From Ornithinibacillus sp. 4-3 (GTDB lineage: Bacteria; Bacillota; Bacilli; Bacillales; Amphibacillaceae), in assembly GCF_040958695.1 (NCBI RefSeq), contig NZ_CP162599.1, positions 2,576,001-2,640,000 of the forward strand: DNA of 64,000 nt, read 5' to 3'. Below, one piece after another: positions 1-7,765 of this stretch. The first letter of the stretch is position 1, and each line of letters begins with the position of its first letter. The position numbers and the translations under genes were made by a program. The notes below the pieces were generated by a model. It was not told the origin of the DNA. It saw only the letters and a program-made list of their open reading frames with translations, and ran no database searches.

Positions 1-383
1 TTGCGATCCATCTTCAGAACACTTAACACAGTTACTAGGATAATAGCAGCAATAATCGCTGTAATAATACTTGAGATAAAACCAAGAATAATAACAAATA
101 ACCCAATAAATAATCGATAAGGGATGGCTTGGCTCATTGTTAAAATTGCTTTTTCCAACGGAGCCTGGAACCATCTAAAAAGTAAGCCAGCAATTAAAAC
201 TGCTAAAGTAATATTAATAGGATGAATTAATGCTTCTTTCAATATATCCATAGTAAATGCTTGGCTTACAATAACAGCAGCAACTCCCATTATAAACAGG
301 AAAACTTCTAAATTTCGTTCTACTAATTTTGTAAACGGTAAAAATAATACGAGAATTAATATAATTATTAATCCAATAATCAT
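1..383 (-). CDS. DUF1646-type membrane protein, N-terminal part (cut by window edge)
   Basis: The reading frame starts at an ATG at 381-383 behind an AAGGAG ribosome binding site and runs off the window. About 127 residues are visible. They are almost entirely hydrophobic, with at least four membrane segments. The start (MIIGLIIILILVLFLP) and a following FTKLVERNLEVFLFIMG stretch resemble the DUF1646 family of predicted ion transporters, recognised from memory. The substrate is unknown. It is transcribed away from the phosphate transporter, so the 547 bp between them hold two divergent promoters. Confidence 0.6.
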   Translation of the reverse strand, partial: MIIGLIIILILVLFLPFTKLVERNLEVFLFIMGVAAVIVSQAFTMDILKEALIHPINITLAVLIAGLLFRWFQAPLEKAILTMSQAIPYRLFIGLFVIILGFISSIITAIIAAIILVTVLSVLKMDR

Positions 384-731
384 GAATGAAATCACTCCTT
401 CTTCATTTTTTAATACAATACCTTTGCATACCCTATTTCATTAAAATCATATTCAAAAAAAGCTTGTACCATAGGATGTACTTTCCCTTAATAACAGGCT
501 CTTCCCTTTCCGAACAATAATTGAAATATAATAATTTTTAACACATAAGGAAAAATTTGAGCTATTTATATCTTAATTTATTTCATCATTTAAGTGCAAC
601 ATAATGTCTTTAATAATTATATTTTTAAGCAAAATAATCTGTAGATAATTATCATTATTGATTTAATAAGCAAGTTTTTTCTATATTTTTGTAAAATTTC
701 TTTGCGAAAATTGTATATATCAAGTCGTATT

Positions 732-791
732 TATGAAAAAAATGTAAATATAATGTAAATTTTATCGTAAATACCTTATATGTGCTATACA
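732..791 (+). promoter_or_regulatory. Candidate PhoP box and extended -10 promoter of the phosphate transporter
   Basis: Four hexamers of the PhoP type lie in tandem. Read on the minus strand they are TTTACG (766-771), TTTACA (754-759), TTTACA (743-748) and TTCATA (732-737), separated by 6, 5 and 5 bases. Bacillus PhoP binds TT(A/C/T)A(C/T)A repeats spaced by about 5 bases. Just downstream on the plus strand is an extended -10, TGC followed by TATACA at 786-791, with no good -35. The box would cover roughly -27 to -66, the usual place for PhoP activation. This is motif reading plus the identity of the gene. No binding data exist here. Confidence 0.6.
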
Positions 792-929
792 AAAAGTTAT
801 AGAATGGAATTACATATTTTTTAAATCACACGGTAATATGACTCTCTTTTTGTCTATCTAGTGTGGGACTACATAATTTTTAATAAAAAAATACTTATAT
901 CACAGATGAAAGGGTTGAACTACTGGAAT

Positions 930-2549
930 ATGAATGTACAAGAGATGATTTTCCAGTTCCTTGGGGGCTTAGGATTATTTTTATTCGCGATTAAATACAT
1001 GGGAGATGGTTTACAAAAAGCGGCAGGTGACCGTCTTCGTGACACGTTAGACCGATTTACTACAAACCCATTAATGGGAGTTCTTGTCGGGATTATCGTA
1101 ACCTGTCTTATCCAATCAAGCTCTGGAACAACAGTAATTACAGTTGGTTTAGTTAGTGCTGGATTAATGACATTACGTCAAGCTATTGGTGTAATTATGG
1201 GTGCTAACATTGGTACAACTATTACTGCTTTTATTATTGGGATCGATGTAGGTGCATATGCATATCCTATTTTAGCTTTAGGAGCTATCTGTTTATTCTT
1301 CTTTAAGAAAAACAAAGTGCAGAACGTTGGGCAAATCTTATTTGGTTTTGGTGGTTTATTTATTGGTTTAGAATTAATGAGTGGTGGAATGAAGCCACTT
1401 CGCGATTGGCAACCATTTATTGATTTAACTGTTCAAATGTCAGATTTACCAATTCTAGGTGTTATTGTTGGAACTGTCTTTACATTAATTGTCCAATCAT
1501 CTAGTGCAACTGTAGGTATTTTACAAGGACTATATGCAGAAGGTCTTATTCCATTGCATGGAGCATTGCCAGTATTATTTGGAGATAATATTGGTACAAC
1601 CATTACTGCAATTCTAGCTGCCTTAGGTGCTTCTATTGCTGCAAGACGTGCGGCAGCTGTACATGTCTTATTTAATGTTCTTGGTACAATTATATTTATG
1701 ATTTTCCTAAGTCTATTTACTAATTATGTAGAGTGGATTGCTGGAGTTTTAAATTTAGATGCTAAAATGCAAATCGCGTTTGCACACGGGAGCTTCAATG
1801 TTGTAAATACCCTGATTCAATTACCACTAGTCGGTGTCTGGGCTTATATTGTAACGAAATTAATTCCAGGTGAGGATTCAAGAATTGAGTATAAACCGAT
1901 GTATTTAGATAGAAACTTGATCGCAAAATCCCCTTCTGTGGCACTAGGACAAGCCAAAATGGAAATTCTCCGAATGGGTGAATATAGTGTTCAAGGACTT
2001 GAAAATACATTGACCATTTTGAAGACAAAAGACTCTAAATTGATGGAAAAAGTTTATCAAATAGAAGAAGCAATTAATAATTTAGACCGAAAATCAACGG
2101 AATACCTGGTAGAACTTTCGAAACAACCTCTATCAGGACATGACTCTCATATTCATCATGCTTTATTTGAAAACATTCGTGATATCGAGCGGATTGGTGA
2201 CCATGTAGAGAATATTATTGAATTACTACAATTCAGAGAAAGCAACCGTGTTCGTTTAAGTGATGATGCGAAACAAGAATTAGAAGAAATGTTTATTTTA
2301 ACATTAGATACAGTGAAAAAATCTCTTGAATGCTTAGACACGCTTGATCCAGAATTAGCAAAAGAAGTAATTGCAAAAGAGGATAAAATCGATAGTATGG
2401 AAAGAACCTTACGTAAAAGACATATTATTCGTTTAAACGAAGGTACTTGTACTGGTGATGCTGGTGTTGTCTTTGCAGATATTGTGAGTAATCTAGAAAG
2501 AATCGGAGATCATGCTTCTAACATTGCTGAATCCATTGAAGACGTATAA
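930..2549 (+). CDS. Na+/phosphate cotransporter family protein with PhoU-like tail
   Basis: This is a membrane carrier expected to import inorganic phosphate with sodium. The first ~330 residues hold two copies of the Na/Pi cotransporter repeat, each carrying the QSSS signature (QSSSGTTVITVG and QSSSATVGI), with several membrane helices. Residues ~350-535 are a soluble PhoU-like helical domain with two ERIGDHxxNI motifs. At 539 residues it matches the usual length of bacterial NptA/YqeW-like proteins. I chose the ATG at 930 (MNVQEMIFQF), because the family normally begins there. The GTG at 861 only adds a non-conserved leader. The ribosome site is weak (AAAGGG at 909-914 is a little far). A Pho-type promoter lies upstream and a strong hairpin terminator follows. 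Confidence 0.9.
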   Translation: MNVQEMIFQFLGGLGLFLFAIKYMGDGLQKAAGDRLRDTLDRFTTNPLMGVLVGIIVTCLIQSSSGTTVITVGLVSAGLMTLRQAIGVIMGANIGTTITAFIIGIDVGAYAYPILALGAICLFFFKKNKVQNVGQILFGFGGLFIGLELMSGGMKPLRDWQPFIDLTVQMSDLPILGVIVGTVFTLIVQSSSATVGILQGLYAEGLIPLHGALPVLFGDNIGTTITAILAALGASIAARRAAAVHVLFNVLGTIIFMIFLSLFTNYVEWIAGVLNLDAKMQIAFAHGSFNVVNTLIQLPLVGVWAYIVTKLIPGEDSRIEYKPMYLDRNLIAKSPSVALGQAKMEILRMGEYSVQGLENTLTILKTKDSKLMEKVYQIEEAINNLDRKSTEYLVELSKQPLSGHDSHIHHALFENIRDIERIGDHVENIIELLQFRESNRVRLSDDAKQELEEMFILTLDTVKKSLECLDTLDPELAKEVIAKEDKIDSMERTLRKRHIIRLNEGTCTGDAGVVFADIVSNLERIGDHASNIAESIEDV

Positions 2550-2564
2550 AAAAACTCTAAAAAA

Positions 2565-2597
2565 GCGGCATGGATTATAATCCATGCCGCTTTTTTT
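2565..2597 (+). terminator. Intrinsic terminator of the phosphate transporter
   Basis: The inverted repeat GCGGCATGGATT / AATCCATGCCGC is followed by seven T, 16 bases after the stop codon. Confidence 0.9.
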
Positions 2598-2897
2598 ATA
2601 CTTTACTTCCTCTGTCCCATACAACTAACGAGTCCTTAGATGAAATGTGGGCTAAAGAAATATAAGTATTCGTTTAGAGTGAGTATTTACAAATGAACCT
2701 ATCTTACATCTAAGCTTAACTTATAAGGTAAAATTCTTGGAACTATACAACATTATGTACTATAGTGTACGTATTTTGATACATTTGAAATGCAGGGAAA
2801 ATTATGAGAACGCTGAATCAAACTTTGATAGAAGTATTGCTTTTTATGTATTATATCCGTGGTGAATTTCGTTGAAAGTCTATTGAAGTTTAAATAT
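2598..2897. other. Intergenic stretch without a clear gene
   Basis: These 300 bases have many stops in all frames. A 23-codon frame at about 2804-2875 (MRTLNQTLIEVLLF...) is preceded by GCAGGG, but it matches nothing I recognise. No terminator is obvious for the small gene that ends at 2898. Confidence 0.4.
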
Positions 2898-3068
2898 TTA
2901 TAATTTCAAAATTTCTGCCATAGCTACTACTGTAGCAGAATGGCCTTTTTCTATCTCTTTTTCAAGATGTTTCAATACAATGCTTTGAGCTTTAGAAATA
3001 TTTCCTATTTTCTCAAGGCGCAATTCTAACAATTTCTTATCGACTTCATATGCATTTAAGTTTTCCAT
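2898..3068 (-). CDS. Small helical protein of the S24 switch locus (56 aa)
   Basis: The frame starts at ATG 3066-3068 behind a near-perfect AGGAGGGA site and encodes 56 residues (MENLNAYEVDKKLLELRLEK...). It is charged, predicted to be mostly helical, and has no membrane segment. I do not recognise the family. It follows the 74-residue gene on the same strand. The gap of 33 bases holds a full 17-bp operator of the same type as that in front of the neighbouring gene, so it is probably controlled by the divergent S24 repressor. An antirepressor or toxin-type effector role is possible, but that is only a guess from context. Confidence 0.6.
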   Translation of the reverse strand: MENLNAYEVDKKLLELRLEKIGNISKAQSIVLKHLEKEIEKGHSATVVAMAEILKL

Positions 3069-3082
3069 TTGTCCCTCCTGTT

Positions 3083-3099
3083 GTTTACGATATGTAAAC
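3083..3099. promoter_or_regulatory. Operator O1: GTTTAC-N5-GTAAAC
   Basis: A 17-bp palindrome, GTTTACGATATGTAAAC, lies directly upstream of the ribosome site of the 56-residue gene. It has the same half sites and spacing as O2 at 3374-3390. Confidence 0.65.
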
Positions 3100-3101
3100 T
3101 G

Positions 3102-3326
3102 TTAATCAAAAAAAATAGACTCACTCGCACCTGACGCATCCGCAAAAGCAACAATATCCTCCCAGTAGAGCTTTGTTTCTCCCTTTAACTTTCTTAAAAC
3201 TGTCATGTATTTATAATCATATCCTTTATTATTAAGCATCATTGTTAATACTTTAACATCCATGCCTTTCTCTGCTAAATAGGCCATAAACTTCGGGAAT
3301 TTAGGTTGTTCTATATCTCCTTTCAT
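3102..3326 (-). CDS. Small Cro-like protein divergent from the S24 repressor (74 aa)
   Basis: The product is 74 residues, with ribosome site GAAAGGGTGATA before the ATG. The central and C-terminal parts (VLRKLKGETKLYWEDIVAFAD, then a final ESIFFD) read like the recognition helix and tail of a small Cro/XRE-type DNA-binding protein, where a final 'iFF' is common. This is a pattern judgement, not a match to a named protein. It diverges from the S24 repressor across a 163-bp region with operator O2 inside its likely promoter. That promoter is TTTACA, 17 bases, then TAGATT with an extended TG, read on the minus strand. The layout resembles the cI/cro arrangement of temperate phages, but no other phage genes are near. 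Confidence 0.6.
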   Translation of the reverse strand: MKGDIEQPKFPKFMAYLAEKGMDVKVLTMMLNNKGYDYKYMTVLRKLKGETKLYWEDIVAFADASGASESIFFD

Positions 3327-3373
3327 TTATTATCACCCTTTCGTTTATTTGTTACCTATTAATCTATCATAAT

Positions 3374-3390
3374 GTTTACATTTTGTAAAC
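3374..3390. promoter_or_regulatory. Operator O2: GTTTAC-N5-GTAAAC
   Basis: A perfect palindrome, GTTTACATTTTGTAAAC, identical in its half sites and spacing to O1. It overlaps the predicted -35 of the leftward promoter for the 74-residue gene, so binding there should repress that gene. Confidence 0.7.
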
Positions 3391-3435
3391 CATAATACAA
3401 GAAATTATAATGAATATATATGTGTGTTATGTTCA

Positions 3436-3465
3436 GTTTACATTTATAGTAACTACATATATAAT
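3436..3465 (+). promoter_or_regulatory. Repressor promoter with imperfect operator O3
   Basis: TTTACA (3437-3442), 17 bases, then TATAAT (3460-3465) forms a good sigma-A promoter for the S24 gene. The -35 lies inside a third, imperfect operator: GTTTAC at 3436-3441 facing GTAAC at 3449-3453. A weaker site at its own promoter would suit autoregulation. Confidence 0.6.
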
Positions 3466-3489
3466 TAAAATAGAAGAAGAGGTGACAAA

Positions 3490-4128
3490 ATGACAACTTT
3501 CGGTGATAGAATTAGAAGCCTTGCTAATGTGGTAGGAAAAGAAGAGCAGCTGATTGCCAAAGAGTTAGGTTTAACAAAATCACAATTAAGTCATTACATT
3601 AACGGCAGAAGGAAAGTTCCAAGCGAATTACTTCAAAAAATTGTAGAAGTATATAAAATAAATCCACAATATTTATTTGATGAAAATGCCCCACTCTATG
3701 TGGAAAAGGAAGTAGAAACATTTCAATATAATTTCTTCCCAACCGCAATATCAGCTGGGCTACCATTTGACGTGGAAGCACTAACTAAAACAGAAAAAAT
3801 AAATATACCAAATAATCTGATGGGAAAATGGGCAGGAAATCAAGATATCTTTTTTACTAAAATCTATGGGGATAGCATGAATAATGTTATTCCAGATGGC
3901 TCGTTAATCGCTATTAAGCCAACACCACTTGAAAGATTAAAAGATGGTGAAATTGTCGTATTTAATAATAGTCATGATTATAGTGTCAAACAAATCTATC
4001 GACAAGAAGATAAGCTTATTTTTAAACCAAATAGTAAAAACAATGTACATCATGATCAAATCTTCAATATCAACGATAATATTACAATCAATGGCAAAGT
4101 TGTGTTATATATTGTTGAGATGGATTGA
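3490..4128 (+). CDS. S24-family self-cleaving XRE repressor (LexA/CI-like)
   Basis: The 212-residue protein has an N-terminal helix-turn-helix (residues ~5-65, AKELGLTKSQLSHYINGRRK) and a C-terminal S24 peptidase domain. All residues for RecA-stimulated self-cleavage can be placed: the Ala89-Gly90 bond (TAISAGLP), the nucleophile Ser129 (YGDSMNNVIPDG) and the base Lys167 (SVKQIYR). The spacing is close to that of LexA. The start ATG has an AGAGGTGAC ribosome site. It diverges from two small genes, and palindromic operators lie at each control point. DNA damage would be expected to induce the leftward genes. There is no prophage around it, so this is either a phage remnant or a stand-alone switch. 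Confidence 0.9.
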   Translation: MTTFGDRIRSLANVVGKEEQLIAKELGLTKSQLSHYINGRRKVPSELLQKIVEVYKINPQYLFDENAPLYVEKEVETFQYNFFPTAISAGLPFDVEALTKTEKINIPNNLMGKWAGNQDIFFTKIYGDSMNNVIPDGSLIAIKPTPLERLKDGEIVVFNNSHDYSVKQIYRQEDKLIFKPNSKNNVHHDQIFNINDNITINGKVVLYIVEMD

Positions 4129-4134
4129 TTAGTC

Positions 4135-4161
4135 GAGAGGGTATAACTCCTCTCTTTTTTT
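4135..4161 (+). terminator. Terminator of the S24 repressor gene
   Basis: GAGAGG / CCTCTC stem with an eight-base loop and a run of seven T, seven bases after the stop. Confidence 0.85.
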
Positions 4162-4261
4162 ATTTATTGCTTATTTAAGTATGTGAAAGCTCTTAAATAT
4201 TACATATTTTCATTTAAATTTGTCCAGGCACTTGAATTAATGAGGAAACAAGGAAGGCATT

Positions 4262-4570
4262 CTAACTTAAAACACTCCTTCTATCTTTTTTCTTTTTCCT
4301 ATTTTTATAAGCCAACAACGCTGTTTTTAATGAAGAGTAAGTCCCTACAGCAGCTGCTCCATAAAATGCTCCCATAAAGATACCAGCCCATAAATCATTT
4401 CTATGACTAATAAAAATGGAAATTATAAAACCTATAACACTTGCGATAGTTGGGAAATATTGACGTGGGATAGGGAATAATTTAAAACCCTGTGTTAGTA
4501 ACACTACGACAGGTACAGCAATAACACCATCCCAGAAGTTTGTATGAATAGTTGGGAAGTCCATGTGCAT
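4262..4570 (-). CDS. Small membrane protein of the YIEGIA operon (102 aa)
   Basis: The 102-residue protein has two or three membrane segments (about 15-30, 40-55 and 62-85) and a very basic end (NRKKKKDRR), as in holin-like or small anchoring proteins. I do not recognise a named family with certainty. It is the last gene of a three-gene minus-strand operon, 25 bases after the small second gene. The association with a YIEGIA membrane protein suggests a shared membrane complex, which is an inference from the operon only. Confidence 0.7.
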   Translation of the reverse strand: MHMDFPTIHTNFWDGVIAVPVVVLLTQGFKLFPIPRQYFPTIASVIGFIISIFISHRNDLWAGIFMGAFYGAAAVGTYSSLKTALLAYKNRKKKKDRRSVLS

Positions 4571-4595
4571 TGATTCCTTTCACTAAATATTAGAA

Positions 4596-4796
4596 CTAAT
4601 GTTTCACAATAATCATTGTCTCTTGATCCACTTCATGAGCGGATGCATCTAAAGTTTTTTCAAGTGTTGAACTAATTATTTGTAAGTTTTCCTTTTGTTT
4701 GGCTACAAAAATTGGTACTCCTCCGCCTGCAAAATTCTCACGATTGGTCGTAATAATAGCAAGAATTTGGGTCGTTTGTCCTTCTTCCATGTTCAA
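4596..4796 (-). CDS. Small partner protein for YIEGIA ('capping complex' type, 66 aa)
   Basis: The 66-residue soluble protein begins MNMEEGQTTQILAIITTNRE and has a glycine turn, FAGGGVPIFVA. I believe databases call this small gene next to YIEGIA the 'capping complex subunit', but that is from memory. Its start overlaps the end of the YIEGIA gene by four bases, which implies translational coupling and a near-fixed ratio of the two products. Confidence 0.65.
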   Translation of the reverse strand: MNMEEGQTTQILAIITTNRENFAGGGVPIFVAKQKENLQIISSTLEKTLDASAHEVDQETMIIVKH

Positions 4797-5686
4797 TTCT
4801 CCTTCTTATTTTTGCCCTTATCTGCTTCACTTGGTAAACGCATAGCGCTATCCAAAATAGGTACATGTTCTAGTACCTTTTGTATTTGTTGAAAGTCTTT
4901 TTCCTTCGGTAGAAAAAATAAGGCAACTCTTCCGTCTGCCATATCCCGTTTGGAAAGTGGAACTAGGTCCGGTTCCCCAGAGTCTAAGTATGCACCTAAT
5001 ACGTTAGCTATATGATGTAGCATAGCCTGCCGCTGACCTAGATTAGACAAGGTAATAACACTATCTTCATCTTTAGGTGTAACAATAGCTCCCATTGCTT
5101 TTTCCATAATAATCTTCTTACTTTCCACTAATCCTACATTCTTTATATGTATGTCATTAACATAAAGATTAGGACCTTCAAAGCGAATATCTCCTTCTGA
5201 TATGTTGGCAATTTGAGTTAACAATAATCCTTTCATTTTGGCTTTAATAAGGAAAGTTATTCCGATTCCAATAACAACTCCTAGCCAAATATTATAAATA
5301 CATATTAATGTCGTTAGTAGTGCAACAAACATAACAATATAACTTCGTCCTTCGAATGCCTGGGCCATTCCTTCTATAAAGGCTTCTCCACGCTTTACTA
5401 GTTCCTTTCTATCTACTTTTTCAAGTGTCTCGCGTTCCATTTTCCGTATTTCTCGAAATTGTGTAGCTGCTAGACCTAAAAATGTAACAGCAGTCCAATC
5501 CGATTCTAGAACAGAAGGAACTGCAACCGAACCAATAAATGCAGCAATGAATCCTGATGAAATATGAATGATTCTTCCAGTAGGATATGTAGGATATTGC
5601 CTAAAATCCGTTCGCAATAAAATGAGTCTTGCCACTAAGCCCACCAGTGTACCGACTACTACTGGTATTAAATATTGATCCATCAT
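4793..5686 (-). CDS. YIEGIA-domain membrane protein
   Basis: The 297-residue protein has N-terminal membrane segments (residues ~5-25, 40-60), a YIEGIA-like motif (EAFIEGMAQAFEGR, ~105) and a further membrane pair at ~115-145. A soluble C-terminal half follows, with basic residues at the end. YIEGIA proteins are known in endospore-forming Bacillales. Their role is not settled, though a sporulation link has been assumed. The gene leads a three-gene operon whose members overlap or nearly touch. The ribosome site is GAGGAGAGATA before the ATG. Confidence 0.75.
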   Translation of the reverse strand: MMDQYLIPVVVGTLVGLVARLILLRTDFRQYPTYPTGRIIHISSGFIAAFIGSVAVPSVLESDWTAVTFLGLAATQFREIRKMERETLEKVDRKELVKRGEAFIEGMAQAFEGRSYIVMFVALLTTLICIYNIWLGVVIGIGITFLIKAKMKGLLLTQIANISEGDIRFEGPNLYVNDIHIKNVGLVESKKIIMEKAMGAIVTPKDEDSVITLSNLGQRQAMLHHIANVLGAYLDSGEPDLVPLSKRDMADGRVALFFLPKEKDFQQIQKVLEHVPILDSAMRLPSEADKGKNKKEN

Positions 5687-6098
5687 TATCTCTCCTCAAT
5701 CATGCTGACTGTTTTTTATCTATCAGATGCTTCATCTGCAAAATGTTAGTCCTAAAATAATTATGGACAATTAACTTTGATTTCATTCGTTTGATGATGC
5801 TTTTTCACACACATAGATCTGTAATTTGAAATATTGAATAACGGAAGGGCTTGGTTTATTTTGATTTACACCATTTCTATAGGTCTGAGTAGTAATGAAA
5901 ATTCCTTAATTTCCTTTTTCATGCGTTTAAGTTCTAGTCCTATTTATAACCTATCCAATATCAATTTTGATGCCCACAAAAAAACAGGAAGGTGCACCTT
6001 CCTGTTTTTTTCATAACTTATTCAGCATAATTTCTCTTTCCTTTTTATCGATAAAAGAATAATATCCAATATTATATTCTTAGATTTTTGCTATTAAT
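5687..6098. other. Intergenic region with promoter of the YIEGIA operon
   Basis: About 410 bases without a supported gene. It must hold the promoter of the YIEGIA operon at its left side. A strong bidirectional hairpin lies at 5978-6012. A 60-codon frame at 5834-6016 runs into that hairpin and has no family signature. Confidence 0.4.
5978..6012. terminator. Bidirectional terminator after the ABC exporter operon
   Basis: The perfect palindrome AACAGGAAGG / CCTTCCTGTT is flanked by seven A on the left and seven T on the right, so it can stop transcription from both sides. The exporter operon arrives from the right. Confidence 0.8.
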
Positions 6099-6830
6099 CT
6101 ACTTCCGATTTAAAATATAAATAGCTCCCCCAAATCCTAACACACACCATATCATTAAGTTAATATAGTTTCCTATCGTTGCATCAAAGGTAGACGTAGC
6201 AAGTGATGCACGCATCACTTCCGCCATAGAATAGATTGGCAATACCCCGTGAAGTGTCTGGAGCCATTCTGGTAGCCGCTCCATTGGGAAATTTACTGGT
6301 GAAAACATGAGTGCGCCAAATACAATAATTTGCGAAATGCTCAGTGAGGCAGTTGGGGACAACAGATAGGAAAATCCGTATCCAACACCGATGGAAGTTA
6401 ATGCAATCATAAGCAAAGCTGGAACTATTGTCCAGGAAATATCATATCCGGGACTGAACATAAGGTGAGCAACAATAGAGGAAATGATAATACCCGGCAC
6501 AGTAATGATTAACCATATGGTTGTATCGGCACCAAGAATGACGGAACGATTCACTGGCCAGGTACGCATATACTCCATATATCCATCTGTCTTTGCAGTT
6601 CCAATCTGCTGCGGTAGAATCACCAGCCCTGTAAATATTAAAATAATTGTCGGGGCTCCTGTTGCTAAAAATAGAATCGTTTCCGTGTCCGGATTTGGTA
6701 TGAGATAGGTAAAGCCAATAACGATTCCTATAGATATTAATATTTGTATCAAAGCCATAAAAATGAAAAAACCAGCGTTTCTAAGAAACTGTATCTGAAA
6801 AACATACTTATAATGACTGACTATATTCAT
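6099..6830 (-). CDS. ABC-2 type transporter permease
   Basis: The 243-residue protein has about six membrane helices and the layout of ABC-2 exporter permeases, including a conserved-looking segment before the last helices (MFSPVNFPMERLPEWLQ). It should pair with the ATPase encoded just upstream. The ATPase stop and this ATG share one base (TAATG), so translation is probably coupled. The substrate is unknown. The MerR/TipAS-type regulator that opens the operon points to export of a drug or peptide antibiotic. Confidence 0.85.
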   Translation of the reverse strand: MNIVSHYKYVFQIQFLRNAGFFIFMALIQILISIGIVIGFTYLIPNPDTETILFLATGAPTIILIFTGLVILPQQIGTAKTDGYMEYMRTWPVNRSVILGADTTIWLIITVPGIIISSIVAHLMFSPGYDISWTIVPALLMIALTSIGVGYGFSYLLSPTASLSISQIIVFGALMFSPVNFPMERLPEWLQTLHGVLPIYSMAEVMRASLATSTFDATIGNYINLMIWCVLGFGGAIYILNRK

Positions 6831-7765
6831 TATGAAACCGCCCCCTTTTTTGAAGTTAATTCAATATAAGCATCCTCAATGGTAGTTGGGGACAAAGAAT
6901 AGTCTATAACAAGCCCTTTATCCGTCCCATGCTTTGCCCAATCGACTGCAGACGGTACGTTCGCTGGATCCATAGAGAAAATCAGACGGGAGCCGTTTTG
7001 ATGGGAAGAAAGTACCCAGCTGGGAACATCAATATGTTTAAATTCCTTTTCCAGGCTAATTTCCATTCGCATACGGTCACCTACTAAACTTTTTACTTCC
7101 TTTGGATCTCCTTGTGTCAGGATTTTCCCTTTATCCATAATCGCCACTCGGTCCACTGCTTTTTCTGCTTCTAGAACATTGTGGGTCACTAAAATAACAG
7201 CATTCCCATTCTTTGCCAGGTCACGTATCACTTGCCATAGATAACGTCTGCGAACTGGATCAACATCATTGGTAGGTTCATCAAGAATGACCAGTTCACC
7301 TGGGGCAATAACTGCCATACAAAAGGTTGTTAGCCTTCTTGCGCCACCTGAAAGCTTTTCACCTTCTGTATTTGCCCAATCACCCATATCCAATGCCTCA
7401 AAAAGTTCCTCAACCCGCCTCGGATTGAATTTTTTCCCTGCCCGCATTTTCCCCATCAGTGTTACTGCCTGTTTCGGTGTTAGCATGCCCAATGGTACCT
7501 GGGATTGCGGCTGCATGGAACAAATGGATCTGGCACGCTCGGCTGAAGCAGTTACTGATTCACCCAACAGGTGAATGTCACCACTGTCTGGTGTTAATAG
7601 CCCTAATATTTGATTAACCAACGTCGTTTTACCTGCCCCATTTTGTCCGAGAAGACCAAATATCTCTCCTTCTTTGATCGTAAATGTGAGATTATCATTA
7701 GCAATTTTTTTAGATTTTCCCTTACCACGAAAAGCCTTAGTTACACCCTTAACATCAAGAATCAT
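6830..7765 (-). CDS. ABC transporter ATP-binding protein
   Basis: The 311-residue ATPase has Walker A (LLGQNGAGKTT), a diverged signature motif LSGGARRL in place of LSGGQ, Walker B (LVILDEPTND) and the switch histidine (VTHNV). About 80 extra residues follow the nucleotide domain, as in ABC-2 drug exporters. I start it at ATG 7763-7765 (MILDVKG), which has a GGAG site inside the end of the merR gene. An upstream in-frame start at 7801 would add 12 residues lacking any conserved feature. It overlaps merR by 11 bases and the permease by one. Confidence 0.9.
   Translation of the reverse strand: MILDVKGVTKAFRGKGKSKKIANDNLTFTIKEGEIFGLLGQNGAGKTTLVNQILGLLTPDSGDIHLLGESVTASAERARSICSMQPQSQVPLGMLTPKQAVTLMGKMRAGKKFNPRRVEELFEALDMGDWANTEGEKLSGGARRLTTFCMAVIAPGELVILDEPTNDVDPVRRRYLWQVIRDLAKNGNAVILVTHNVLEAEKAVDRVAIMDKGKILTQGDPKEVKSLVGDRMRMEISLEKEFKHIDVPSWVLSSHQNGSRLIFSMDPANVPSAVDWAKHGTDKGLVIDYSLSPTTIEDAYIELTSKKGAVS

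Noticed and set aside
861..929. Longer N terminus for the phosphate cotransporter from GTG 861
   Set aside because: The extra 23 residues have no family counterpart and no ribosome site; the family start matches ATG 930.
2800..4128. Full prophage
   Set aside because: Only the repressor and two small genes are present; no integrase, replication, packaging or lysis genes are found nearby.
5834..6016. 60-codon plus-strand frame ending in the terminator
   Set aside because: No ribosome site or family signature, and its end is the bidirectional hairpin.
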